DNA of 64,000 nucleotides from an uncultured Ignavibacteriota bacterium (GTDB lineage Bacteria; Bacteroidota; Ignavibacteria; UBA10030; UBA8401), in the NCBI GenBank assembly GCA_903884005.1, contig CAISDA010000006.1:186001-250000 (forward strand), in the 5' to 3' direction. A model generated the notes under the pieces. That model searched no databases, was not told the DNA's origin, and saw only the letters and a list, made by a program, of their open reading frames with translations. Below, one piece after another: positions 51,853 to 60,985 of the stretch (within the stretch, counting starts at the first letter, position 1; every line of letters begins with the position of its first letter). Both the position numbers and the translations under genes were made by a program.

Positions 51853-52085
51853 GAACCCTGATGAAAAATTTAACCGACGTCCCGCAGGGAACACGAGTGC
51901 GGGTGAGGCACCTCCAGTCGATCCCTGAATTGTGCTCGCGCCTGCGCGAACTCGGCTTCTGCGAAGATGCCGTGGTGCGCTGTGTTGTCAACGGATCGCG
52001 GCAACTGATCTGCGAAGTATGCAACACGCGCATCGGCATGCATCATTCGATCGCGCGCACAATCCTCGTCACGCCGTACGAATGA
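51849..52085 (+). CDS. feoA: Ferrous iron transport protein A
   Basis: A 78-residue SH3-like cytosolic protein (LTDVPQGTRVRVRHLQ, LCSRLRELGFCEDAVVR, ending in a hydrophobic strand) that assists the FeoB transporter. The ATG at 51849 overlaps the fur stop (ATGA) and its own stop overlaps the feoB start in the same way, so the three genes are translationally coupled. Length is typical for FeoA (75-85). Confidence 0.9.
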   Translation: MRTLMKNLTDVPQGTRVRVRHLQSIPELCSRLRELGFCEDAVVRCVVNGSRQLICEVCNTRIGMHHSIARTILVTPYE

Positions 52086-54181
52086 CGCATATGGCAGACA
52101 CTCCAACGATCAGACATGTCGCGCTCGTCGGCAACCCTAATTGCGGAAAGACAACGCTCTTCAACGCGTTGACCGGGCTGCGTCAAAAAGTAGGGAACTA
52201 CCCCGGCGTGACCGTTGAAAAGAAAGAGGGGATCATGTCCTCGAACGACGGCCCCGACATCATCGTGCTCGATCTGCCCGGCACCTACAGCCTCATCGCG
52301 TCATCGCCCGACGAAATGGTCGTTGCGGAGGTCCTGCTCGGCCACATCAAACACACACCGCTGCCCGATGCCGTCATCTGCGTGGTGGACGCGAGCAACC
52401 TCGAACGCAATCTCTACCTCGTCAGCCAGATCATCGACCACGGTCTGCCGACGATCGTGGCGCTGAACATGATTGATCTCGCCGAAGCCTCGGGCGTTAC
52501 GATCGATATACGCAAACTGTCGGATGCGCTCGGCGTACCGGTCATCCCTACTGTCGCAAAAAAAAACAAGGGCACCGATGCATTGCGCAGGGCGCTTCAC
52601 AAGGGACTCACGCCCTCGTCCCGCACCATGCTCTGGCGGGTTCCCGATGCCGTGCACAAGGAACTCGATGAACTGAGCGGCCTCCTTTCCGCCCGCCACC
52701 GGTTCTCCCCTGCGGCTGCACACCATGAGGCGCTCATGCTCCTGTCGTCGCCGAAGCCGCTGGACACCGGACACGCGAACATCGATCCCGAGATCCGCGC
52801 TCATGTCCTGCAGGACTACCAAAAATTGGATTTTCTCGGCGTCGACCGCTTCTCCGTCTTTATCGAAGCGCGCTACCGCTGGGTCAAGGAAGTCTGCGCC
52901 TCTGCCGTCTCCCCATCGCTCCGCACCGGAGCAAGCACCAGCGACAAGGTCGATGCCGTGCTGACGCACAAAGTCTGGGGCGTCGTCATTTTCTTCGCGC
53001 TCATGAGCTTCATGTTTCAAATGATCTTCTCGTGGGCCGAGCTGCCGATGAACCTGATCGGTTCGGGATTCGCGTCGCTCAGCGCGGCGGTCGGCTCCGC
53101 TCTTCCGCCCGGAGACTTTCACGATCTCATGATCAACGGCGTCATTTCGGGCGTGGGGGCGGTCGTGACATTCCTTCCGCAGATCCTGCTGCTCTTTTTT
53201 TTCCTCAGCCTGCTCGAGGACAGCGGCTACATGGCGCGCGCAGCCTATGTGATGGATCGCATCATGAGCAGCGTGGGCCTTCATGGAAAATCCTTCATTC
53301 CCATGCTCAGCTCGTTCGCCTGCGCGATTCCCGGCATTATGGCAACGCGCACGATCGAAAATCCGAAGGACCGGCTCGTCACGATTCTCGTGTCCCCGCT
53401 CATGAGCTGCAGCGCGCGCCTGCCGGTCTACGCGCTCATGATCGCCGCATTCATCCCGCCGCTCAGCGTGTTCGGTGTCTTCAGCCTCCCCGGCATCGTG
53501 CTGATCGCGTTATTCGCAACGGGAATGTTGGCTGCACTGGCCATGGCATGGACGTTTAAAAAAACATTGCTGAAGGGGATCTCGCTTCCCTTCCTCATGG
53601 AACTGCCGCCATACAAAATGCCGTCGCTCAAATCGACAGGCATACACATGTGGGAGCGCGGATTCATCTTTCTCAAAAAAGCCGGCACGATCATTCTCGG
53701 CATCTCCATCATGCTCTGGTTCCTCGCCACATACCCCAAGGCGGATCACGGCAGTTCGTCCGACAAACTCGCGTACAGCTTCGTGGGCAGAGCCGGAAAA
53801 TTTATCGAGCCCGCAATCGTACCGCTCGGATTCGATTGGAAGATCGGCATCGGCTTGCTCTCGTCACTGCTGCAGCGTGAAGTGTTCGTCAGCACGATGG
53901 GAACGATCTATAATATTGAAGACGGCAACACCGGTTCAATGCGCCAGGCGATGCAGCGCGACGTCAATCCCGTTACAGGCAGACCCGCCTTCACTGCGCT
54001 CACGGCCGTGTGCATCATGGTCTATTACGTCCTCGCCATGCAGTGCCTGTCCACGCTGGTCGTCGTGAGGCGCGAAACCAACAGTTGGAAATGGCCGATG
54101 TTCCAATTCGCCTACATGTCCGTACTGGCGTACGTGGTGACGTTCGCCGTGTACCGGGTTGGATTGATGCTGGGATACTAA
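52082..54181 (+). CDS. feoB: Ferrous iron transport protein B (GTPase)
   Basis: A 699-residue inner-membrane Fe2+ importer. The N-terminal G domain has G1 GNPNCGKT (residues 17-24), G2 NYPGVTVEKKEG, G3 DLPGTYSL and G4 NMID. A helical spacer follows, then the membrane domain with the two gate-like repeats (FFLSLLEDSGYMARAAYVMD and SPLMSCSARLPVYAL). ATG 52082 overlaps the feoA TGA; ATG 52091 is an alternative. Confidence 0.96.
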   Translation: MTHMADTPTIRHVALVGNPNCGKTTLFNALTGLRQKVGNYPGVTVEKKEGIMSSNDGPDIIVLDLPGTYSLIASSPDEMVVAEVLLGHIKHTPLPDAVICVVDASNLERNLYLVSQIIDHGLPTIVALNMIDLAEASGVTIDIRKLSDALGVPVIPTVAKKNKGTDALRRALHKGLTPSSRTMLWRVPDAVHKELDELSGLLSARHRFSPAAAHHEALMLLSSPKPLDTGHANIDPEIRAHVLQDYQKLDFLGVDRFSVFIEARYRWVKEVCASAVSPSLRTGASTSDKVDAVLTHKVWGVVIFFALMSFMFQMIFSWAELPMNLIGSGFASLSAAVGSALPPGDFHDLMINGVISGVGAVVTFLPQILLLFFFLSLLEDSGYMARAAYVMDRIMSSVGLHGKSFIPMLSSFACAIPGIMATRTIENPKDRLVTILVSPLMSCSARLPVYALMIAAFIPPLSVFGVFSLPGIVLIALFATGMLAALAMAWTFKKTLLKGISLPFLMELPPYKMPSLKSTGIHMWERGFIFLKKAGTIILGISIMLWFLATYPKADHGSSSDKLAYSFVGRAGKFIEPAIVPLGFDWKIGIGLLSSLLQREVFVSTMGTIYNIEDGNTGSMRQAMQRDVNPVTGRPAFTALTAVCIMVYYVLAMQCLSTLVVVRRETNSWKWPMFQFAYMSVLAYVVTFAVYRVGLMLGY

Positions 54182-54198
54182 ACACAAGGGAAACCATC

Positions 54199-54363
54199 AT
54201 GGACTGGCAGCAGGCTCTATCATTGTGTGTCGTAGCGTGTACCGCCTTGTTGTTTGTCTACAGGTCGATGCGGAGGAATAAACGCGCATCCAGGCCGACT
54301 TCGGGCTCACCGTGCGGCTCTTGTTCGAATTGCGATGCGGGCAGGACAAGAACGGAAAAATGA
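54199..54363 (+). CDS. FeoB-associated Cys-rich small membrane protein
   Basis: A 54-residue protein: one membrane span (ALSLCVVACTALLFVYRSM), a basic segment, then a short tail with three Cys in GSPCGSCSNCDAG. This matches the small FeoB-associated family that follows feoB in many bacteria and may help iron delivery or complex assembly. AAGGG lies upstream of the ATG, and the gene starts 17 bases after feoB. It is too short to be called by length alone; the context carries the call. Confidence 0.75.
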   Translation: MDWQQALSLCVVACTALLFVYRSMRRNKRASRPTSGSPCGSCSNCDAGRTRTEK

Positions 54364-54553
54364 TCACCAGGCATCGAAGGAATGGATGCTTTCCACCGAT
54401 AATGATCGTATATTACTGCGGAACCTAAACATGAATCTCTCCGCCGCAAGCAGCGGAGTATCTCGATGCTCATATTTTTATTTTTTCGCCGCAAACGACG
54501 GAAAATTATACCCTGAGTGATTACGTGACGATCACAACGAATGGAGAACCACC
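54364..54553. other. 190-base gap between the feo genes and sufT with two small stem-loops
   Basis: CTCCGC (54439-54444) pairs with GCGGAG (54453-54458), and a similar unit CGCCGCAAACGACGG lies near 54487-54501. They share the core GCCGCAA and may be a short repeat. A T-rich stretch lies between them. No gene is evident. Confidence 0.45.
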
Positions 54554-54874
54554 ATGGAAGAAGCAGCACAGACCTCCCCTCTCACAAAGGAAACAGTCTA
54601 CAACGCATTGCAGTCGGTCTATGATCCGGAAATACCGGTGAGCGTGGTGGATCTTGGACTTGTCTACGATGTGAAGATCATCGACGGTTGGGTCGGCGTG
54701 AAGATGACGCTGACCACGCCCGGATGCGGCATGGCCAACCAGATTGCAAACATGGTGAAGCAGCGCGTGGCCGAAATTCCAGGAGTCAATGATTCGGATG
54801 TGCGCATCGTGTGGGAGCCGCAGTGGAATCCGACGATGATCAATCCAGAAGCGCGTAAAAAATTGGGGTGGTGA
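54554..54874 (+). CDS. sufT: SufT/MIP18-family iron-sulfur assembly protein
   Basis: A 106-residue DUF59 protein: VYNALQSVYDPEIPVSVVDL, then GLVYDVKI and the conserved Cys in LTTPGCGMANQIANMVK. SufT-type proteins help mature Fe-S clusters in target proteins, but the biochemical step is unsettled. It stands alone 190 bases after the feo genes and ends one base before the convergent SafE-like gene. A link with the iron-uptake operon is plausible. PaaD/PaaJ-type members are related but lie in other contexts. Confidence 0.88.
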   Translation: MEEAAQTSPLTKETVYNALQSVYDPEIPVSVVDLGLVYDVKIIDGWVGVKMTLTTPGCGMANQIANMVKQRVAEIPGVNDSDVRIVWEPQWNPTMINPEARKKLGW

Positions 54875-54875
54875 T

Positions 54876-55592
54876 TCATCCGCAGCACGGCGCGGCAGAA
54901 ACAGCAGCTGCCGGCGCAGAGATCTTCGGACTCACCATGGGGATGCCCAGGTTCAATCCGCGCAGCAGGATGATGACGCCTAGCAAAACAATGAAGACCG
55001 GCGCCAGACGCGACATTCTATGACGCGCTGAGGCCGATACCAAGCTCCCTGCCACCGACACACCGAGCATGACAGGCAGAGTGCCAACCCCGAACCCCGC
55101 CATGAACACCGCCCCGAGTGCAATGCTGCCCATGGTCGCGGCACCGGCCATCGCCATATAGACAAGCCCGCACGGCAGAAATCCGTTCACCACGCCGATC
55201 ACAAAAAGCGATGCGACCGTCCGCTTCCGAAACGCCGACGAAAATATCGTTTTGAGCCCGCGTGTGATCGTCTGCGCGATGGAAAATTTTCCCAGGAACC
55301 GGTTCATCAGCCGCGGCGCGACGGCGCTCACGATCATCGCCCCGCCGACTGCGACAGAGATTTCCTGTTGGAGGCCGGCAACAAAGAACCGCTGTCCGAT
55401 CACTCCCATCATCGTTCCCAGGGCCGCATAGGTGGTTATTCTGCCGACGTTATACAGGATCCGGCCGATAAAAAATTTCCAACCGCGTGTTCCGTTCACC
55501 GGCAGCGCAATGGCGATCGGGCCGCACATGCCGATGCAGTGGAAACTCCCCACCAGGCCGATCAAAAATCCCGTTGTAATTGCCGTGATCAT
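54876..55592 (-). CDS. TauE/SafE (DsbD_2-like) membrane protein of the cbb3 locus
   Basis: A 238-residue protein with about six membrane spans, an N-terminal CxxxC site (GSFHCIGMCGPIAIALP), a second proline-cysteine turn (NGFLPCGLVYMAMAGAA), and a C-terminal Cys pair (APCCG). This family commonly closes cbb3 oxidase loci and is thought to handle copper or thiol redox during oxidase assembly; the transported species is not proven. It follows fixH by 34 bases on the same strand. Confidence 0.83.
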   Translation of the reverse strand: MITAITTGFLIGLVGSFHCIGMCGPIAIALPVNGTRGWKFFIGRILYNVGRITTYAALGTMMGVIGQRFFVAGLQQEISVAVGGAMIVSAVAPRLMNRFLGKFSIAQTITRGLKTIFSSAFRKRTVASLFVIGVVNGFLPCGLVYMAMAGAATMGSIALGAVFMAGFGVGTLPVMLGVSVAGSLVSASARHRMSRLAPVFIVLLGVIILLRGLNLGIPMVSPKISAPAAAVSAAPCCG

Positions 55593-55626
55593 GAATCTCT
55601 GTTGTTAATAAAAGCGGGAGCACATG

Positions 55627-56073
55627 TCAATTGAGAACGATCGGCTGTTCGGAGAAATACTCGCTGCCGCGCGACTTCCAGCTTACCTGCACCTTCCACA
55701 ATCCTTTCGGAACTCTTCCCATGCGGATATGCTGCGTATGGAGAGAGTCAAGCACCAGGCCGACGGAAAAATCCTTTCCTTTATCCCCGGGATTGTAGAA
55801 CATGATCGTCCCGGACACATCGGACGAAGCGGCATCGGCCGCGATCCGCACGATGAGCAGCTCGCCGTCCTGCACCATGCGTATGCACTCGGGAACGCTC
55901 GCCGTCCGCTGCATGCTGTTGATGCGGTCCTGGTATTTCAATTCTTTTTCGTAGTAGTTCTCAGCCACAAGATCTGTCGTATGCGTCATTGCGATGGAGA
56001 TCATCACCGCCATCATGGCGAAGAAGAGAACGATCACGATCACGATACCCGTGCCCCAGTTTATTTTCATCAT
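55627..56073 (-). CDS. fixH: FixH-family cbb3 oxidase assembly protein
   Basis: A 148-residue protein with one N-terminal membrane span (WGTGIVIVIVLFFAMMAVMI) followed by the FixH hallmark LVAENYYEKELKYQDRI and a periplasmic beta-domain. FixH (CcoH) is needed for cbb3 oxidase maturation or stability. It begins two bases after the ccoG stop. The initiator may be the first or second Met. Confidence 0.9.
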   Translation of the reverse strand: MMKINWGTGIVIVIVLFFAMMAVMISIAMTHTTDLVAENYYEKELKYQDRINSMQRTASVPECIRMVQDGELLIVRIAADAASSDVSGTIMFYNPGDKGKDFSVGLVLDSLHTQHIRMGRVPKGLWKVQVSWKSRGSEYFSEQPIVLN

Positions 56074-56075
56074 AA

Positions 56076-57497
56076 TTATTTTTTCACAGGCCCCATAAAG
56101 GACGTGGACATGGACGCGATTCTTGTGCCATGAGCGTAGACCGCCAGATGCAGCGGCGTATTCATCGTTGTGATATCGGCGCGCGACAATATGACGAAGA
56201 GCTTTGTCTCGGCCAGATCATTCGGAGGAATGACAAGGTCGTTGCCGAGCAATTTGATCTCGCCGGCGGCGTCTTCCAGTTTGAGCGTCACCGGCATCGC
56301 ACCGAACGTCTTGTTGCGGATCTTCAGATCGTAGAGATTGCTCACGCGGCCGTCGGCTTGTTCCTGAAAAAACATTCCCGGGGTCCGAAGTATCGTCACA
56401 TCCACGTCGGTCCTGGTCAACAACAGGAACATGAGCACCGCGATGAGCGCGGCGAGAACCACCGAGTACCCGACAACACGCAGTGTGATCGCCAATCCCG
56501 TCTTGTTTCTGATGCCGTTGGCCGAATCGTACCGGACGAGTCCGCGCGGCTTTTCAATCTTCTCCATGACCGTGTCGCATGCATCGATGCACGCCGAGCA
56601 GTTGACGCATTCCAGCTGCGTGCCGTTGCGTATGTCGATGCCGGTCGGACAGACATCGACGCACAGATGACAGTCGATGCAGTCGCCGTTGGTCCGCACC
56701 TCCGCCCGCTTCAGTTTCCCTCGCGGCTCTCCCCGCAGATAATCATAGGCGATGACGATCGAATTCTGATCGAGCAGCACCCCCTGCAGACGGCCGTACG
56801 GACAGACGAGGATGCACGCCTGCTCGCGGAACCAGATGAAGATCCAGTAGAACACGCCCGTGAAGATCAGGATGGTGCTGAAACCGGCGGCATGGGCCTG
56901 CACGGGTTCGCGGATGATCGCCAGAAGATCGTCCACTCCTATCACCCATGCGAGCAGCGTATTGGCGATGATGAATGAGAGCGCAAAATACACGATATAT
57001 TTGGAAAATTTTTTGGCGATCTTCGGACTGGTCCACGCTGAAGCGTTAAGCCGACGCTGCTCGGACGCGCTCCCCTCTATCCAGTAATCGATCTTGCGGA
57101 AGACCATTTCCAAGAGCACTGTCTGCGGACAGATCCATCCGCAGAAGATCCGGCCGAACACCGCGGTGAAGAGAAATACAAACACGATCGACGCTATCAT
57201 CGTCAGTCCGAGCAGATAAAAATCGTGCGGACCGAACGCGGCGCCGAACAGGATGAACTTCCTGTCCACAATATTCAGGAGCATGAACGGATGGCCGCCC
57301 GTGGTGATGAACGGGACGCCGAAGAGGATCACCAGCAGCGCCCAGCTGACGGCCGTGCGCGCCCGTGTGAAACGTCCCGACGGCTGTTTCGCATAGATCC
57401 AATTCCGTTTGCCCTCGCCGGTGATGATGGCGACGGAATCGCGGAAGGCTTCATGTCCGTCCGAGGGCGGATCAGTATTTTCACCTTGTTGAGACAT
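56076..57497 (-). CDS. ccoG: CcoG/FixG: cbb3 oxidase accessory iron-sulfur membrane protein
   Basis: A 473-residue protein with several membrane spans, a polyferredoxin-like site in RIFCGWICPQTVLLEMVFRK, and two 4Fe-4S ferredoxin motifs (CIDCHLCVDVCPTGID and CVNCSACIDACDTVM). The C-terminal Ig-like domain follows the last span. CcoG reduces Cu(II) for insertion into the cbb3 CuB site. The ATG at 57497 overlaps the last base of the ccoP stop (TGATG); a GTG three bases earlier is possible. Confidence 0.94.
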   Translation of the reverse strand: MSQQGENTDPPSDGHEAFRDSVAIITGEGKRNWIYAKQPSGRFTRARTAVSWALLVILFGVPFITTGGHPFMLLNIVDRKFILFGAAFGPHDFYLLGLTMIASIVFVFLFTAVFGRIFCGWICPQTVLLEMVFRKIDYWIEGSASEQRRLNASAWTSPKIAKKFSKYIVYFALSFIIANTLLAWVIGVDDLLAIIREPVQAHAAGFSTILIFTGVFYWIFIWFREQACILVCPYGRLQGVLLDQNSIVIAYDYLRGEPRGKLKRAEVRTNGDCIDCHLCVDVCPTGIDIRNGTQLECVNCSACIDACDTVMEKIEKPRGLVRYDSANGIRNKTGLAITLRVVGYSVVLAALIAVLMFLLLTRTDVDVTILRTPGMFFQEQADGRVSNLYDLKIRNKTFGAMPVTLKLEDAAGEIKLLGNDLVIPPNDLAETKLFVILSRADITTMNTPLHLAVYAHGTRIASMSTSFMGPVKK

Positions 57498-58375
57498 CAC
57501 ATGTTCTTCTTCGTGTGCAGAGAATCCGCACGCGCCGCAACGGCGGCCGTGTCTTTCCGTTCGACCCAGAGGTCTCCCTGCGGCGCTTTCGCGACAGCAG
57601 GATGCGAGCCCTGAAGCGACAGAACGAAGCTCGCGATCTCCTGTGTCTGTTTGGGCGTGAACACCAGCTGCCAGCTGATCATGCCCTTGGCGGGCCAGCC
57701 CATTTTAATTGTTGTGTAGACATTTTTTATGCCGCCGCCGTGAATCCAGTACTGGTCGGTGAGGTTCGGCCCGACGATGCCGCCCCCTTCGGTGCCGTGG
57801 CACGATACGCAATATTTCCTGAAATTTTCCATGCCCGACTTGAGAGATGCAGGGTCGTTCAGGGCCGTCAGCGTGGATTCGTCGATCGATCCCTGCGTTG
57901 CGAGAAGCACCTGTCGCTGGAGCGACGCCGCAGCCAGTTCCTCCTGATATTCTCCGAAGGAGAGCTTGGACGATTTAAGTATGTGGAAATTGAGCATATA
58001 GACGATGGCGAACACGATCGACCCATAAAACAAATAATTGAACCAGGGCGGCACCTTATTGTCGAGTTCACGGATGCCGTCGAACTCCTCGTCCATTTCC
58101 GCCCCGTCGGCGGATGCCGGCGGCACGACGTAATTTTTCACCTTCTTCATCACCGCGATGATGGACGACAGATCGCCTTCAAGCACGATCAGCACGTAGA
58201 ACAACAGGACGATCAGCACCACGGTCAGTGCCGCGGTGGCTGCCAGCGCCGTTTCAGCGCCGCTGTCGGGAACGGTCGATGCCAGGCCGAGCGCCGGGAG
58301 AAGCGCCGTCAGCGCAAGCAGCGACGCGGAGCGCCGGAATGTCGTCAGCGGAAAATGCTTTGTCAAAAAGATCAT
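57497..58375 (-). CDS. ccoP: cbb3-type cytochrome c oxidase subunit III (CcoP), monohaem
   Basis: A 292-residue protein with two membrane spans (VVLIVLLFYVLIVLEGD and NYLFYGSIVFAIVYML) and a single c-type haem motif CVSCH (residues 189-193), with the likely axial Met in KGMISW. Classical CcoP has two CxxCH sites; the one-haem form is known in Bacteroidota-type oxidases. The N-terminus carries an extra signal-like segment before the first span. It passes electrons from cytochrome c to CcoO/CcoN. Confidence 0.9.
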   Translation of the reverse strand: MIFLTKHFPLTTFRRSASLLALTALLPALGLASTVPDSGAETALAATAALTVVLIVLLFYVLIVLEGDLSSIIAVMKKVKNYVVPPASADGAEMDEEFDGIRELDNKVPPWFNYLFYGSIVFAIVYMLNFHILKSSKLSFGEYQEELAAASLQRQVLLATQGSIDESTLTALNDPASLKSGMENFRKYCVSCHGTEGGGIVGPNLTDQYWIHGGGIKNVYTTIKMGWPAKGMISWQLVFTPKQTQEIASFVLSLQGSHPAVAKAPQGDLWVERKDTAAVAARADSLHTKKNM

Positions 58376-58410
58376 CGGAACGCACCCTTCGTTGATGTGC
58401 GAAAAAATAA

Positions 58411-58593
58411 TTATGAGATGTGCCGCGGTTCGTCGGCCGTGTCCAGGGGAAGCGTCTCCATCGACCGGATGTATTCGTCATCGGCTCTGAGCGCCCAGGC
58501 CACGATGCACGAGAATGCGATCATAAAAAAGATCAGCGACACGACCGGATAGACCGTGACATACTCGATCGATTGAACATACTGTGAAAACAT
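58411..58593 (-). CDS. ccoQ: cbb3-type oxidase small subunit (CcoQ/FixQ-like)
   Basis: A 60-residue single-span protein (VVSLIFFMIAFSCIVAWAL) with an acidic tail. Size and place between ccoNO and ccoP match CcoQ, which stabilises the oxidase. The start at 58593 is fixed by GGGAGGAGC seven bases upstream; a longer reading to 58683 has no membrane-protein character and overlaps ccoNO. Confidence 0.85.
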   Translation of the reverse strand: MFSQYVQSIEYVTVYPVVSLIFFMIAFSCIVAWALRADDEYIRSMETLPLDTADEPRHIS

Positions 58594-58627
58594 GTGCTGC
58601 TCCTCCCACGTGTGAGGTTGATGTCCG

Positions 58628-60739
58628 TTACGGTGTTCCCTTGATATCGGTGCCAAGCCGCTGCAGATAGGCAATAAGCGCAATGATTTCCTTCTGCGGT
58701 TCTGCGGGAGCGCCCATTTTCTGCAGGTCCTTCGCGATGTCGTCCGCTTGCGCCGTCAGGTCGATGACCGCGAGTTTTTCATATCCTTTCGCATACGGCA
58801 CGCCGAGTGTCTGCATGGCGGAGATCTTCGCCTCGGTCGTGGATGTGTTCAAGTCCTGTTCCAGCAGCCATGGATACGCAGGCATGATGGACCCGGGCGA
58901 CATCGAGCGCGGATCGTTCATATGCATGTAATGCCAGAGGTTCGGATATTTTTTCCCGACACGGTGAAGGTCAGGCCCGGTGCGCTTCGATCCCCACAGG
59001 AACGGATGATCGTACACGAACTCTCCCGCCTTCGAATACTCGCCGTAGCGTTCCGTCTCGGACCTGAACGGCCGCACCATCTGCGAGTGGCACGTGTTGC
59101 ATCCCTCGCGGATGTAAATATCGCGGCCCTGCAGTTCGAGGGGCGTGTACGGCTTCACGCTCGCGATCGTGGGGATGTTAGACTTGATGAGGAACGTCGG
59201 TATCATTTCCACAATGCCGCCGATGAGGACCGCGACCGTCGCCACCAGTGCGAATTGGATCGGGCGTTTTTCGAGCCAGCGATGTTTGGTTTCGCGCTCC
59301 CGGATCGCCGCCGGCGCAAGCGCCGGCGCTTCGGCCGCCTCCTCGGCGATCAGTGTGCCCTGCAGCATTGTCCTGGCAAGGTTATACACCATGACGATCA
59401 CGCCGACAAAGTAGATCGTGCCGCCGATGCTTCGGATCACATACATCGGAATGATCTGTGTGACCGTCTCGAGAAAATTGGGGTATTGCAGAACGCCGAA
59501 CGCAGTGAACTGCTTCCACATGAGCGATTGCGTGATGCCCGCCCAATACAGGGCCGTGGCATAGAACACAATGCCCAGCGTGCCGAGCAAGAAATGAAGA
59601 TTGGCGAGTTTTTTCGAATACAGCGTCGTGCCGTAGATCCGCGGCGTGAGCCAATAAAGAATGCCGAAGCTCAGGAAACCGTTCCATCCGAGCGCGCCGA
59701 TGTGCACGTGCGCGATGATCCAGTCCGTATAATGCGCCAGAGCGTTCACATTCTTCAGCGACAGCATCGGCCCTTCGAACGTCGCCATGCCGTAGGCGGT
59801 GACCGCCACCACCATGAATTTCAGCACCGGATCCTCGCGCACCTTGTCCCATGCGCCGCGCAGCGTCAATAATCCGTTGATCATTCCGCCCCACGAGGGT
59901 GCGATGAGCATGATGGAGAACACCGTACCGAGCGACTGCGCCCAATCGGGAAGCGCCGTATAGAGCAGGTGATGCGGCCCCGCCCAGATGTAGAGGAAGA
60001 TGAGCGCCCAGAAATGGATGATCGACAGCCGGTATGAATACACCGGCCGGTTCGCCGCCTTGGGAAGGAAATAATACATCATGCCGAGATACGGCGTGGT
60101 CAGGAAAAATGCCACGGCGTTGTGGCCGTACCACCATTGGACGAGCGCGTCCTGCACGCCTGCGTACAGCGAATAACTTTTAAAGAGCGTCACCGGAATT
60201 TCAAGCGAATTGACGATGTGCAGCACGGCGATCGTTACGATGGTGGCGATGTAAAACCAGATCGCGACGTACATGTGTTTTTCTCGCCGCTTGATGATCG
60301 TTCCGAACACGTTGATGGCGAAGACGACCCAGGTGAGCGTGATCATGATGTCGACCGGCCATTCAAGTTCTGCGTATTCCTTGCTCGTGGTCAATCCCAG
60401 CGGGAGCGAAATGGCCGCGGCGACAATGATCAGCTGCCATCCCCAAAAATGAATGCGGCTCAACATGTCGCTGAACATGCGCGCCTTGCAGACGCGCTGG
60501 AGCGAATAATACACGCCCATAAAAATGATGTTCCCGACAAAGGCGAAGATCACGGCATTGGTGTGGAGGGGACGCAGCCTGCCGTACGTCGTGTACGGAA
60601 TGCCGAGATTCATCGCGGGAACATAGAGCTCCACCGCGATGATGATGCCAACCAGCATGCCGACGATGGCAAAGACGACTGCGGCGAGCCCGAAATTCCT
60701 TACAATCCGGTTATCATAGGAAAATTTCTGTATCTCCAT
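58628..60739 (-). CDS. ccoNO: cbb3-type cytochrome c oxidase, fused subunits I and II (CcoN-CcoO)
   Basis: A 703-residue fusion. Residues 1-480 are CcoN: twelve or so membrane spans with haem/CuB histidines including His206 (WYGHNAVAFF), the HH of AGPHHLLYTALPDW and the His of IAHVHIGALGWNG. Residues of about 500-703 are CcoO: an anchor span, then c-type haem motif CNTCH at 547-551 and a likely axial Met in SPGSIMPAYPWLL. The oxidase reduces O2 at low tension and pumps protons. The two are separate genes in Proteobacteria; no stop or start lies at the junction. Confidence 0.95.
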   Translation of the reverse strand: MEIQKFSYDNRIVRNFGLAAVVFAIVGMLVGIIIAVELYVPAMNLGIPYTTYGRLRPLHTNAVIFAFVGNIIFMGVYYSLQRVCKARMFSDMLSRIHFWGWQLIIVAAAISLPLGLTTSKEYAELEWPVDIMITLTWVVFAINVFGTIIKRREKHMYVAIWFYIATIVTIAVLHIVNSLEIPVTLFKSYSLYAGVQDALVQWWYGHNAVAFFLTTPYLGMMYYFLPKAANRPVYSYRLSIIHFWALIFLYIWAGPHHLLYTALPDWAQSLGTVFSIMLIAPSWGGMINGLLTLRGAWDKVREDPVLKFMVVAVTAYGMATFEGPMLSLKNVNALAHYTDWIIAHVHIGALGWNGFLSFGILYWLTPRIYGTTLYSKKLANLHFLLGTLGIVFYATALYWAGITQSLMWKQFTAFGVLQYPNFLETVTQIIPMYVIRSIGGTIYFVGVIVMVYNLARTMLQGTLIAEEAAEAPALAPAAIRERETKHRWLEKRPIQFALVATVAVLIGGIVEMIPTFLIKSNIPTIASVKPYTPLELQGRDIYIREGCNTCHSQMVRPFRSETERYGEYSKAGEFVYDHPFLWGSKRTGPDLHRVGKKYPNLWHYMHMNDPRSMSPGSIMPAYPWLLEQDLNTSTTEAKISAMQTLGVPYAKGYEKLAVIDLTAQADDIAKDLQKMGAPAEPQKEIIALIAYLQRLGTDIKGTP

Positions 60740-60802
60740 GCTGCGTGTCTCCGGTCATGATGATGGAAAGTGGTAGAACCGATACTTCGTAATGTTCGCG
60801 CG

Positions 60803-60985
60803 TCATTCAGGCGGCTCGTCCTTCGGCCGTGCGGGCTTCGCACCCGGCGCATCGTCGAACAGGATGCGCACCGAGGGCGTGAATTTGTCGTCGTACTGCC
60901 CCGACTTCACCGCCCACAAAAACGCGGCGAGGAATCCCGCCGCCACCGCTATGGAGCATCCGATCAGAACTACAATAACGGTCAT
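60803..60985 (-). CDS. ccoS: cbb3-type oxidase assembly protein CcoS
   Basis: A 60-residue protein with one membrane span (VIVVLIGCSIAVAAGFLAAFLW, shown in part) and the CcoS tail pattern AVKSGQYDDKFTPSVRILFDD, written here in part. CcoS is required for loading haem and copper into cbb3. The ATG shares its last base with the ccoI TAA (TAATG), so it is coupled to ccoI. Confidence 0.88.
   Translation of the reverse strand: MTVIVVLIGCSIAVAAGFLAAFLWAVKSGQYDDKFTPSVRILFDDAPGAKPARPKDEPPE

Noticed and set aside
54254-54520. A short frame after feoB
   Set aside because: It overlaps the better-supported FeoB-associated small gene and then runs into the stem-loop region; no motif or initiation signal.
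58628-59240. A separate ccoO gene
   Set aside because: The frame continues without stop from ccoN through the CNTCH domain, and there is no start signal at the junction; it is a fusion.
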